DNA of 64,000 nt, taken from assembly GCA_026874595.1 (NCBI GenBank), contig CM049310.1, positions 67,224,056 through 67,288,055 on the forward strand. Direction: 5' to 3'. How positions within the stretch are numbered: position 1 is the stretch's first letter; each line of letters begins with the position of its first letter. Of this stretch, positions 47,149-57,785 are shown piece after piece. The stretch is from Sipunculus nudus (Eukaryota; Annelida; Sipuncula; Golfingiida; Sipunculidae). The notes beneath the pieces are model-generated. The model saw only the letters and a program-made list of their open reading frames with translations. It was not told the DNA's origin and made no database searches. A program made the translations under genes and the position numbers.

Positions 47149-48500
47149 TCTGAGGCTCAGTACCCGCTTATGACCTCTGTGTCAGCAGTCTGAGGATATT
47201 TAATTCGCTTATGACTTCTGTGTCTGCTGTCTGAGGTTCTATTATCCGCTTAAGACTTTTGTGTCTGCAGTATGAGATTTTATAATTCCTATGTCTACTG
47301 TGTGAGGTTCTATAATCCAGTAAAAACCTTTGTGTGTGCAGTCTGAGGCTCAGTATCTGCTTATGACCTTCATGTCTGCAGTGTGAGGTTCTATAATCAA
47401 CTTCCTGGCCTTTGTGTCTGCTGTCTTAGGTCCTTCAATACACGTACTGGCCTTTATGTCTGTTGTCGAGGGTTCTTTAATCCACTTATTACCTTTGTGT
47501 CTGCTTTCGGAGGTTTTTATAATCCCGCTTTTGACCTTTATCCCTGCAGTCTTAGGTTCTATAAAACAAAAATGACCTATGTGTCTGCTGTCTGAGGCTC
47601 AGTATCCGCTTATGACCTTGGAGTCTGCAGTCTGAGGATCTACAATCCGCTTATGACCTTTGTGTCTGCTGTCGGAGGTTTTATAATTCCGCTTTTGACC
47701 GTTATGTCCGCAGTCTCAAGTTCTATAAGACAATAATGACTTTTGTGTCTACTGTCTGAGGTTTTTTGATCCGCTTATGACCTTTGTGTCTGCTGTCGGA
47801 GGTTCTATAATCCGCTTATGACTTTTGTGTTTACAGTCTGAGGTTATATAATCCACTCATGACCTTTGTGTCTGCAGTCTGAGGCTCAGTATCCGCTTAT
47901 GACCTTTGTGTCTGCAGTCAGAAGTTATATAATCCATTTATTACCTATGTGTCTTCTGTCTGAGGTTTCAGTATCCGCTTATGACCTTTGTGTCTGCAGT
48001 CAGAGGTTATATAATCCATTTTTTACCTTTGTGTCTTCTGTCTGAGGTTTTATAATCCGCTTTTGACCTTTGTGTTTGCAGTCAAAGGTTCTATAATACG
48101 ATAATGACTTTGTGTCCGTGGTCTGAGTTTCTATAATCTAGTAATGACCTTTCTGTCTGTTGTCGGAGGTTCTGTAATCCTCTTATGACCTGTTTCCTGA
48201 TGATTTATGATCCGCTTGTGACCTTTGTGTCTGCTGTCGAGGGTTCTATAAAACAAAAATGACCTTTAGTGTCTGCTGTCTGAGACTCAGTATCCGCTTA
48301 TGACCTTTGTGTTTGCTGTCGGAGGTTCTACAATCCGCTTATGACCTTTGTGTCTGCTGTCGGAGGTTCTATAATCCGCTTATGACTTTTGTGTTTACAG
48401 TCTGAGGTTATATAATTCTCTTATGACCTTTGTGTCAGCTGTCTGGGGTTCAATAATCCGCTTATGACATTTGTGTCTGCAGTCGAAGGTTATATAAACT
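47149..48500 (+). repeat. 41-bp satellite (~33 copies)
   Basis: Period 41, measured between CCGCTTATG at 47771 and 47812. Unit about TCTGAGGTTCTATAATCCGC then TTATGACCTTTGTGTCTGCAG. Variants replace GGTTCTATAA with GGCTCAGTAT, and CTGCAG with CTGCTG. Divergence between units is 10-25 percent, higher than in the 52-bp family 2 core, suggesting an older or less active array. Not coding. Confidence 0.95.
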
Positions 48501-48504
48501 TTCT

Positions 48505-50224
48505 GTTGAACAACCCACATTTCAAACCTGATCACAGGCTTCATAATTGTGTACCGACACAAATGTAATAAAAAAAACTCTCTATGATCATGCAAATTTT
48601 AAAAATAGTCAAGACTTTTACAGAACTACTCTGGGCATATTTTTTTAATCCCAGCAAATTTAAGATTCTAGATTTCCACTGCTGGTTTTCAAGTTTAATG
48701 TAAAGAGTTCCTCGTGGAATAATCTTCACTTCCCCGTTGTTGTCATCAAGCAAATTTCCACAGGTGGACATTGGTCATCGAGCCTTGTTTTAATTTGCAA
48801 TGCCCACATTTACACAAGCCAGTGCATCAAATTTATAGATATTACTGTAAACAGAGTGTTGCACTACCTTTATCAAGATGCTGTGAAACACCACGTGGGC
48901 TATGTATCTGTCAGGTCAGCATGGCGAGGGACATGTAAAACGCCAACAAGAAACGGGATAAGCGAGGATTTGCTGTGAGTTGTTGTTAAAAGCATACCCA
49001 GACAAGTTCAATACCCCTACTACATCTGGACTAGAAAGCTCTCGAAAATCACATTTCTTCAGTTAATAAATTTTTTACATAATTCCTCAGAGAAAGCTTT
49101 TTAGCTCTTACACTTTGGCCCGAGTGGTAAATTTTGTTTACGTTATAAGGACAGATTTGAAGAAAATTGAAGTTTTTTCGAAGTGGTATTTTGATAGATT
49201 CGACGGGGCGATTTTGTAAATGGTATTGAACTTGACTTTGTAAACTGCGTTCTGATGGGTTTCGTTAACAACAGAGATCCGATTGATCAGCGTTTTATCG
49301 CCATGGTAACAAAACTTGTTTATCTGTTTTATTCAGGCCTATACCCCTCCCTCGGCGTCTCCTTACCATTGCTTAATGGTAAAACCAGCCCTGTTGAATC
49401 GCAATCTAGCTGAGATGTTAACCGGGATTAACCGCTAGTTGCCAGGAATCCAGAGTAGACTCTGTCCCAACCTGCATATTATATAACCAGGATTTTCGTC
49501 GTTTCTTCCTTTATGAGAGTGTGGACTCTGCACGTGACCCCAAGCGGATGACTGACGCAAAAAAAAATGACTTCATAAGTAGCCGCAGAAAAGTGCAGTC
49601 AGCTAGCCATGTAGTTTACTGACAAAAATTATAATGCTTATCAAGGGTTCAGTGTGCCAGCCATTTAGGTTCAATAATTTTACATTTCAAAATTGTCGTC
49701 ATTATATATATCATAGAATATACATGTCACTGAACTGTAGGAAAGGATACGTGGAGTGATGCGATCTGTTTATTTCTATAGTTATCATAACATTTTATCG
49801 GTAAAATGCGTCTTCCAGTAACTTCTAAATGCTACTGAAGTAACATATTCTCAGTCGTAGTATAAATAATATTGACTTTTAGATTAACGACATTGGGAAA
49901 TGTGTGCAACATCAAGACTTACCAATAATTATTGTTTTATTGTAATGCTAGGTAGTATCAGTATTCATGCAAATTATGGTGTAATGATCGCAGTCACTTT
50001 AAGAAATGTAAAATAATTTACTGTGATGCGAGTTTACGATATACCATTTTCCATGGCATGTAGTCTTACGGAAGTGTCAGTGATAAATAAACGATATATG
50101 GTGTTAGTTGTCGAAAAAGTCAATTTTGTACTTGGAATTAAGCCAACTCCGTGTCTCATATATTAACTTATTTTATGCCGTTTTCAGCTACACTGGATCA
50201 ACATGTTCCATTTCATCATATAAA

Positions 50225-50226
<2 letters not shown>
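48505..50226. other. No gene seen
   Basis: Mixed to AT-rich sequence without a recognisable frame. A 76-residue - strand frame at 48541-48771 has no domain I know. Confidence 0.4.

Positions 50227-50227
<1 letters not shown>

Positions 50228-50269
<42 letters not shown>
50228..50269. repeat. (TA)21 microsatellite
   Basis: Simple dinucleotide run. Confidence 0.95.
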
Positions 50270-50272
<3 letters not shown>

Positions 50273-50645
50273 ATATGTAAAAAAGAAAGAGTGCGTGGGT
50301 AAGGTAATTTCCCGGATATGTGGGATCAATAAACATGGCATTATCGAAAGTGTGAAGTACGGTTTTGATCATATTAACTCTGTTATTCTTCCATTTAACG
50401 ATCCGTACCGGATTTATGTGTAGGCTGAGCGCGCTGCAGCCCAGGGATTCACAATTATAACACAACAATGTATGATCCATCCGCATGATTTTAAGAAAAC
50501 ACAATGGTCCTATTACAGTAAAAACACAATTCTGCAAATTAATATAATGAATTGTGTGTAGATTTTTAAGACTTTGTCATTTCATCACATATTTCTGTTT
50601 ATTTAACAAAACTGAAAAATGATTATTTTCTTATTTTCTTTACAG

Positions 50646-50857
50646 ACAAATACAACAGTAAAGGACTGAGGATAAGCTAAAACCTGGTGACAAGCAAAAA
50701 ATAAACAGTGCCTCACCAGGTGCACTCCACCGACTGAATGTACAATGAGGCGCCAAAACGTTACATCTATCCGTCTACACCGTCATCTGTAATGATTCTG
50801 AAGAGCTGGTTCATCGAAAATTTGCTCAGATATGTCATGCTCAGAGGAATGTATTTG
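50646..50857 (+). CDS. Candidate internal exon with start codon (last 66 bases coding)
   Basis: The acceptor TTCTTATTTTCTTTACAG is excellent and the donor at 50858 (TTG followed by GTGAGAATG) is close to consensus, giving a 212-bp exon. Inside, an ATG at 50792 opens 22 codons to the donor (MILKSWFIENLLRYVMLRGM...). An upstream ATG at 50743 makes a 15-codon frame that ends TAATG, overlapping this start, a termination-reinitiation layout. Reading would be 5' UTR plus a short N-terminus. No downstream exon was linked and the protein is not recognised, so this rests on splice signals only. Confidence 0.3.
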
Positions 50858-50859
50858 GT

Positions 50860-52210
50860 GAGAATGTATATTATTTTACTTTAATCAAATAATTACAGAT
50901 ACAAGATGAAAAAATTACTGACAACTGACTAGATACAAAGAAGTAATAAAATTGTCAATAATGTAAATCACATCCATATAAAGTGATAGCTTTTACAATG
51001 AATATATTTGAAAAATCGAATACAAATTGATAGAGCTATCCGAGTTTTATGAAAAAGGGCACAAATGTGTCTGACATAGTTCTGCAAAATGAATTGGGCA
51101 AATTTTCTTCTAAATTACATATATACATAAACATATATACATCATTTCGGGAGTATCTGTAGAGTGACTGCTGAGTTAACAGACGGACAGAACGGGGGGG
51201 ACGCGGCACAATGGATATAGCTCACAGGTGTGCTATACATGTTAATAGTTTTTACCAAATGAGATCATCTGACTGATTCAGGACCCGGCAGGTCATCTAA
51301 TATGACGGGGAATTCCGACTCTAAGAGTCAATAGTACACACAGTAGGTATAGGATAATCAATAATAACTAGGTCAGGAAGTATATATACCTTCATCTTTA
51401 TATAACCGGTATCTCCTTATGCGATTTTACAACGTGGAATGTGTCTGTCTGCTCTTACAATTAAACCTCCGCAATACCCACTATACCAAGAAGGATTACT
51501 CAACTTTTAACCAACTAGTTTCTGTAAAAGGCACTCGGTTTCGGCTTGAAGTATATATGAAGCATTTGAGAGATCTAACTGCGAGAACCTGGTACAAATG
51601 CTTGTAACACAGGACAGTTAGTGATGGATAATTTGGCTTTCCTCTGACAAAGGAGGACACTATTTCTTAAGAGACCAACCTACACCTATATAACAGCATT
51701 TGAAGCGAACAGCCCAACAATCGTGTGCTAATATGTGATGGCCCATACTGAGGCTCATGCACTTGAGCTAAATTGTCAGCAAAGGCGCTCTGCTCGCAGG
51801 TCTGTTTAGAAAAGTCAGATAGGCCTCTAACCCGAAATCTAAAGCTGAAACTGAACCCTCCATATATCAGTAGTCAACATTTATACATAATCAGTCAAAT
51901 TGGGTTTATAGACTTCATAGGAGTATTTCTTGGATAGCAAATAAATACCACTTGTGCATCAATCTGTGTCAGGAACTGCTGTAATACGCTGAGGATGTAT
52001 GTGCAATGCAATGTCGAAATGCAGCGACCTAATATACTCAGAAAAGATATTCTTCTTTTACGCTCTTTACATGGTGCATTACCTATAGGCTGCTACCTAT
52101 ACCCTAAGCGCTGGCTGTTTTGGCCTTGTTTTCTAGTTTCCTACACGAGTGGGGAGCACTGTATGTTGGGCCAATCAGATGCAACCCGGTGCTAAAAGTA
52201 ACATCCTCTT
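50860..52210. other. No gene seen
   Basis: AT-rich to mixed sequence up to the left end of the Harbinger element. Frames of 62 and 66 residues at 51419 and 51995 (+) show no recognisable domain. Confidence 0.4.
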
Positions 52211-52597
52211 GGCCGTATGCAGTAACGTATTTAAAGGGTTAAACTCAGTAAAACTCCCGTAAAATTAAACCTGGGTAGGGGCTAGTCTAAATCATGGTTT
52301 AAGCTTAAGAGCACATACATATTTGCACAATTTACAATGATTATGGCGTCAATAATGAGCTCCACCAAGGAGGTTATGTTTTTGCCGGCGTTGGTTTGTT
52401 TGTTTGCTTGTTTGTAAGCAACATTACTAATGAGTTATTACCGGATTTTGATAGAAGTAACAATCGATTAAATCTTAGGGCTGATCCGAATCACCATCTG
52501 AATAAGCTTCTTTCTTTGAATCAATGTTTCATCAATTAAAAATGTATTAAAAAATAAATGATACGAGTGTCAATATAATGATAAAAGTATACGGGTT

Positions 52598-53394
52598 TCA
52601 AGTAAAGTGTTCTATAAAACGCTGTCGAACAACCATGCCCTGAGGATTGTCTGCGGCCTGCGCAGCATCCTCGTCATTATTGTCAATCAACACAGGCTGG
52701 TCATCAGGCAGGGTCTCTCTACGTAAAATCCTTACATTATTCAAAACACTCAAAGCAATGATTACAGCAAAATTTGTCTAGACAAGTGTAGACAAGCAAA
52801 ATTTCTTTTAATGACTCCAAATGCTCTCTCGATTGTGTGTCTTGTCTGTGAATGCGCATCATTTGGGCGTTATTTTTTTTTTTTTTTTTTTTTGCACTGA
52901 AACGGGTGTCATTAAAAAGGACAACAGAGGATACCCTGCATCTCCTTGTAACTCACCTTGCAGTTCATTTCCACCAAATTTATGACATAGCGACGACTCT
53001 CTAAATACTAGTATACGAGAGTCTGCACTCCCTGGCCACCTGGCTACAACACTTGTAAAGGCCAAACTAGCAGTGCATGTTACTGACAGTTAGGGGAATG
53101 GTATTCCTTCCAATTTATGAAACATGTTGAATCTTCTCCATCCTGGATTGGCCACACGAATGTTTGAGCAATCATTGGCGCCCAGAACACCTGGAAAACC
53201 AGCTATCACATGAAGTCTGCCATAACCCGGTTCTCATTCTGCCAATCTGGAAATTTTATGAACTTTTTCTCTTTCGTGGCAAGTGTAAAGGAAACGCGTT
53301 TAATGACACGGCAGACTATAGTCTGGAGGACCTTAATTATATCCCCAACTGTTAAGGTAGCATCACTGTTTGAAATCCCTATATTTAAATTCAT
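52598..53394 (-). pseudogene. Harbinger (HARBI1-like) transposase, decayed
   Basis: On the - strand the pieces follow HARBI1-type transposase order: TIVCRVIKRVSFTLA (end of the helical N-domain), FPGVLGANDCSNIRVANPG (first catalytic Asp; canonical G-x-I-D-C), VVARWPGSADSRI (second Asp), GDAGYPLLSFLMTP, then NDAHSQTRHTIERAFGVIKR (catalytic Glu), and a C-terminal tail ending MVVRQRFIEHFT with TGA at 52598. All three DDE residues remain, but at least four frameshifts or stops lie between blocks. An A21 run on the coding strand (52873-52893 on +) sits between the second Asp block and the Glu block. The N-terminal third is missing or unrecognisable. Functionally it would cut and rejoin the element ends. 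Confidence 0.85.
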
Positions 53395-54843
53395 TTAAAA
53401 AATGCTTTAATTTCATATTATATCCCATTAAGTATACATTATTTTAAACCTGGTACTGTGATCTGTCTAAAAAAGTATACATATTATTTAACTTGTCATT
53501 CATTTTCACAGGATCTGGTAAGATTAACAAAAAAACTTAAAAGGTGCACTATTTTAGGCCCACAGTAACAATAGATACTTTTTATGAAATAATAATAAAC
53601 TATATATGACAATTTCTAAAAAGTTTTTTTTTTCCTCTAACATGAATCTATATACCCAAAAACTGAAATTTAAAATTCTCATTTAATAAATTGTTGAACA
53701 AAAACCTAAAATTTCCTTTCTACACGTCATAATCCGATTTAATGAGGCATCCAAGAATCATCAATGCACTTCCCTGATATGAAAACTGACAACGCTGCCT
53801 CTACATCACAGAGTGATCAGGTTTTATGTCTACTCAGACTCTGTATCTAGAAACAGTATTTTTGGTTATGCAAATCTCGAAAAATATATTTATATATTTT
53901 AAAATATATAGAAGTCTATTTTTTTCTAACCCAGAGTATTGATATCAAGATATTTCTACAATGTGCCAACAAACTGTGTACACTATATGATATACTTTTT
54001 AAACAAGTCTATGTTAATATTTCCAACAAGAGCATTTATGGCAGGATGTACTTCTGCACTGTATCAACAAATCATAAATCAATTATGTAAATATTAGATT
54101 TTTTTCAACAAAAGTATTAATTAACTGATACCACGCTATATTTAGAAGATTTATACAATTTTCAGCGGCTCTGGAATTGGAATGTACACATATCGTGATA
54201 TGGATCATAGAAAGTATGTAAGAACGTATACATTTTTACTATTGATTATTCACATAAAACGCATTCCGTGGTCTGTCCATGGAATATATGCATTCTATGG
54301 CCGGGTCCATAGTATGTACATTCAATAGTTATATAAATTTTGTTAGACAAATAAACCTATTCAGTGCAAACAGTTATTGAGGTAAAACCAAGCATGGTTA
54401 TTAATTAATTTAAAATGTAGTATGACAGGAGTGCATCCTTCATGAAAATAAATAATTGATGTACAACACGTTTGCATGGTTAATTAATTAAATTAATTTT
54501 TTTTAATGTTCCCTTTCTGTAAAAGCAATGCAATACTTTAGTAAACTGAAAATGATTCTGTTTATTGGCATTCATCTGAAATCAGTAAAACTTTATGTGA
54601 TTTTATCTTTAATTTTCAAATTTTCAACTCAGGATTTATTTACTGAATAAACAAATGGTATACGGTCTGATATCTCTTTGGTTTTCGAGATTTGTATAAA
54701 AATGTAATAAATAAAAATTCACCGATAGCATGATTTCAGTATTTTAACCTTCAATATATTTGTGTACGGCATTAATGAATCGTAATCATTATTTACACAT
54801 AGTATTTGAAAAATATATGCTTGTATTAGACCCCCAAAAAATA

Positions 54844-55124
54844 AAAGGTATGGTTCTCAGGCACCGCCCGCATAAATTTTAACGTAAAACAATTAATTTT
54901 GATATTTCATCTTTCAAGAAGATAAAATAATACAATTTTTATAAGATTTCCTTTGTGATGTAGTGCTTTTACCTGTTTAGCAAAAAAAAAAAAAAATCTG
55001 TTATTTTCATGCATTTCCCTGATCATATGAATTTGTATCGAAACATATAAGAAAAAGGTAAAGAATAAAATATCGCCCGCCCACACTTATTTCTGAAGAA
55101 AAAGTGCATGAGAACCATACCTTT
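54844..55124. mobile_element. Nested MITE inside the Harbinger element
   Basis: Left end AAAGGTATGGTTCTCAGGCA and reverse complement of the right end AAAGGTATGGTTCTCATGCA differ at one position in 20, and GCCCGC words follow on both sides. 281 bp, AT-rich inside, non-coding. Superfamily not determined. No clear target duplication beyond A/T bases. Confidence 0.75.
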
Positions 55125-55504
55125 GTTTTGCCTTAGGCATATGATATATAAATTTGAAGAAATTAAATTGTATAATTTAATCAAATATATTGATATAAAT
55201 TAATGAAATAGAATATATAAATAAATGTATAAAAAATACTTGTCAAAGTTTAACAAAAGTCAGTTTGGTCAATGGGTCATTTTTGACGGGCCTTGTCCTG
55301 GAAGGCATTTGTTCTACACCGAAGTATTTGGTATACCTGTGTTATGTAGCCATATAGCTGCACCCCTATCCTGAGTGATTACTCTTCAAAACATGGAGAC
55401 AAATCAGCTACCACATAACTCACTTTGACTGATGTGCTTCGTGTGTTTTACATGGGTTGTGGTAGCAAAACTAAAATCAGATAATGAGGAAAGAGTGTAT
55501 AAAT

Positions 55505-55519
55505 CCCCCCCCCCCCCCC
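55505..55519. repeat. C15 run
   Basis: Homopolymer inside the right part of the Harbinger element. Confidence 0.95.
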
Positions 55520-55879
55520 GAAAATACAATGTTTATATGTAATACATATAAAAGGACAGGTTTTCTATATATAATGTAACTCCCTCGCTGCGCGTTTGTT
55601 CAATATGTATTCCACTGCCACTGGCAGTGCCACACGTCATGTGTGAAAGAAAATCGGTGAACGCATGCGCGTAACCATGGACACCCTAATTAAACCCGTG
55701 ACCTTGCTCATCAATATGCATAACATTGCAAAAATCGGTTGTTTATCTAAAACACGGTTTAACAAAATTAAACCACAGTTCTGCATACGGTCCATAATTT
55801 GCCTTAAAACTCGGACTGGTTAAACCAGGTTTAACGCTCAACTCGGTTTAAATTAATCTTCGATACTGCATACGGCCTT

Positions 55880-56169
55880 CTATGATTTGCTGAAATGGTC
55901 ATATGATTTATAGAAAATATGGCTGCGCCATGTTTATCCCGAGAGGCGGAGGACTTCGTTAAGAAAAAATAGTCAAAGAGCTACTGCAGCATCAGTGTAT
56001 TGCAATGGCGAGCGTATTGGTCAAGAAGGACATTTTCGATAAATACAATAAAACAGTCATAAAGCGGCGCGCGGCGCTTGAAGCGCAGCCATGGGCGCAT
56101 GGGTGTTTTTAAATAGAGTAAATGGCAGGCTCTCTTGCCAATATGCTGAAACTGTCAGAAATTGGGCAG
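55880..56169 (+). promoter_or_regulatory. CpG-rich patch with candidate first exon (ATG 56122)
   Basis: Just outside the Harbinger right end, 55915-56110 is unusually CpG-rich for this window (AAAGCGGCGCGCGGCGCTTG). An ATG at 56122 opens 16 codons (MAGSLANMLKLSEIGQ) ending exactly at a strong donor (CAG followed by GTACGTATG at 56170). A second ATG frame at 55923 (MAAPCLSREAEDFVKKK) stops after 17 codons. A promoter and first exon reading rightward is a reasonable guess. No downstream exon is identified and the peptide is too short to name. Confidence 0.3.
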
Positions 56170-56174
56170 GTACG

Positions 56175-57018
56175 TATGTAATTATTTACAATGATTACAC
56201 AAAGTTTAAATAATGCGTCTGTCTGACCTTGTTAACTGGCATTTGATTGGCTGCTAGTCACATCAATCGCACGATGTTTTACAGCAGTTCATCTTAACCG
56301 GTCATTCCAGGCAGCGGTAAAAATTAGTAGCTTCTTTAGAGGCGCAAGATTTCCGCTGCCTCGGGAGCTTAATCCTCTTTCGACCCTTTTATCAAATTTC
56401 AAGCAATAGACATCTTTCTAGGTACAAGCGAACACTGGTTCCTATTTAAACACTGGGATAAAGAAATATATTTACAGTGTTTAGAGAAATATATAGCGAC
56501 TGTGTTTGAATTGATGAGAAGCCAGTTTAAAAGAGATATTATAAATATATAAGAGAATTATAAATATATAATAGCGAATAAAGAGTTAAATTAATTCTGC
56601 ATAGTTCGAAATTGGAAATCTTTTAAGGTAAATAACAATAAAATTTTATGTAGCATAGTTTAAATATGTGAGTGAAAATGTGTAGTATTTTTTACATGAA
56701 ATCTCACTATTTTTATCCTTCTTTTGTATATCATAATTTGTCTTGTATATGCATGAAATTTAAAAAAAAATTTTAGTTTGAATTCAAAAATACGACTGCT
56801 TAGTAAATATTTTACTGCTATTTCTGCTATTTCTCAGTCTGGGACAATAGGTGGTGGAATAATAGAGTCATCAAAACCCAACAAGTATAACAAATGCTAA
56901 GCAATCCATGCATTCATTCTGGGAAAAAAACATGTATGAATTTGTTCCCAAAATTAAATGTTCGAGTGACTGGGCTGAAGTTTGTAAAGGAGATGGTTGG
57001 TCCAATGATTACATAACG
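56175..57018. other. No gene seen
   Basis: AT-rich. A direct repeat TTATAAATATATAAGAGAATTATAAATATATAA lies at about 56540-56575 (described in parts). Confidence 0.4.
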
Positions 57019-57120
57019 TTTGACACACACGTAAACGCACCCACACAGTACAAGCACAAACACACGTACACACCCTCACACGCACCATCACACACACGCA
57101 CACACACATATACATATATA
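57019..57120. repeat. Degenerate CA-rich microsatellite
   Basis: Imperfect (CA)n with ACAC, CGCA and CATA interruptions. The Thr/His-rich frame across it is an artefact. Confidence 0.85.
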
Positions 57121-57180
57121 AATTAATATATTATAGGGGCCTGGAAAAATCGGAGAGCCAGTAGCCTCACATATATTTGG

Positions 57181-57183
<3 letters not shown>

Positions 57184-57240
<57 letters not shown>
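57184..57240. repeat. (TA)n microsatellite
   Basis: About 57 bp of uninterrupted TA. Confidence 0.95.
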
Positions 57241-57244
<4 letters not shown>

Positions 57245-57475
57245 ACCACCGAACGCCACGTCTCGTAATGGTTCGATCCATTTGAAAAAAAAGAAGCAAG
57301 TTTAAACGTTTCTATACTACAATAAGGGGTATTCATATAGGCACATTATAGAAATATTTTTTTCTCTTTTTTTGTGTATGTATGACCAACATCGAGGCAC
57401 TCTGCGCTCGGAAAAATTGGTTACACCCCCGGTCATTTCAAAGGAGAGACAATGAATTCTCTGTTACCAGTCACT

Positions 57476-57712
57476 AGGGGCTGAGCAATATGGAGCCCAA
57501 ACGCAGTTTGGACGAATAATAAAGCCAGATATATTGGGCGTGGGTCAAACGGGGGAGGCGGCATGGAAAAATCAGATATGGCGGAGGGAACGCACCAATT
57601 ATCGAAAAAAAGAATGGCGGTGGTATTGGGAAGTGTCAATCTAAAAATATAATTCGAAGAAAGACGCGTCAGTCGTGATTAATAGAATAAACCGTCTGTA
57701 ACGGATAACAGA
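57476..57712 (+). mobile_element. Interspersed 235-bp repeat, copy B
   Basis: Direct-orientation partner of 16600-16832, with small indels (an extra AT in GACGAATAATAAAG; AAAAAAAGAATGG). The flanks of the two copies differ, so this is a dispersed repeat and not a segmental duplication. No terminal repeats are clear. Confidence 0.75.
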
Positions 57713-57785
57713 AAGACTTGTTAGATCTTAGGTATTGAAAAAAATAATTCATTTGCGTGAATATCATGCTTGCAAAATAACGTGG

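Larger units (their letters stand above)
52211..55877 (-). mobile_element. PIF/Harbinger DNA transposon (3.67 kb)
   Basis: The left end GGCCGTATGCAGTAACG and the reverse complement of the right end GGCCGTATGCAGTATCG are inverted repeats, followed on both sides by GGTTTAA/GGTTAAAC words. They flank a Harbinger transposase fragment on the - strand (52598-53394). The length is normal for an autonomous element with a transposase and a Myb-like second gene. The second gene was not found in 53400-55800. The adjacent 3 bases (CTT left, TTC right) are not a clean duplication. The interior is AT-rich and contains a nested MITE. Confidence 0.8.

Noticed and set aside
57476-57712. Reading the 235-bp repeat as a protein-coding fragment, since copy A is open for 119 codons.
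   Set aside because: Indels between copies A and B are not multiples of three and copy B is closed in that frame.
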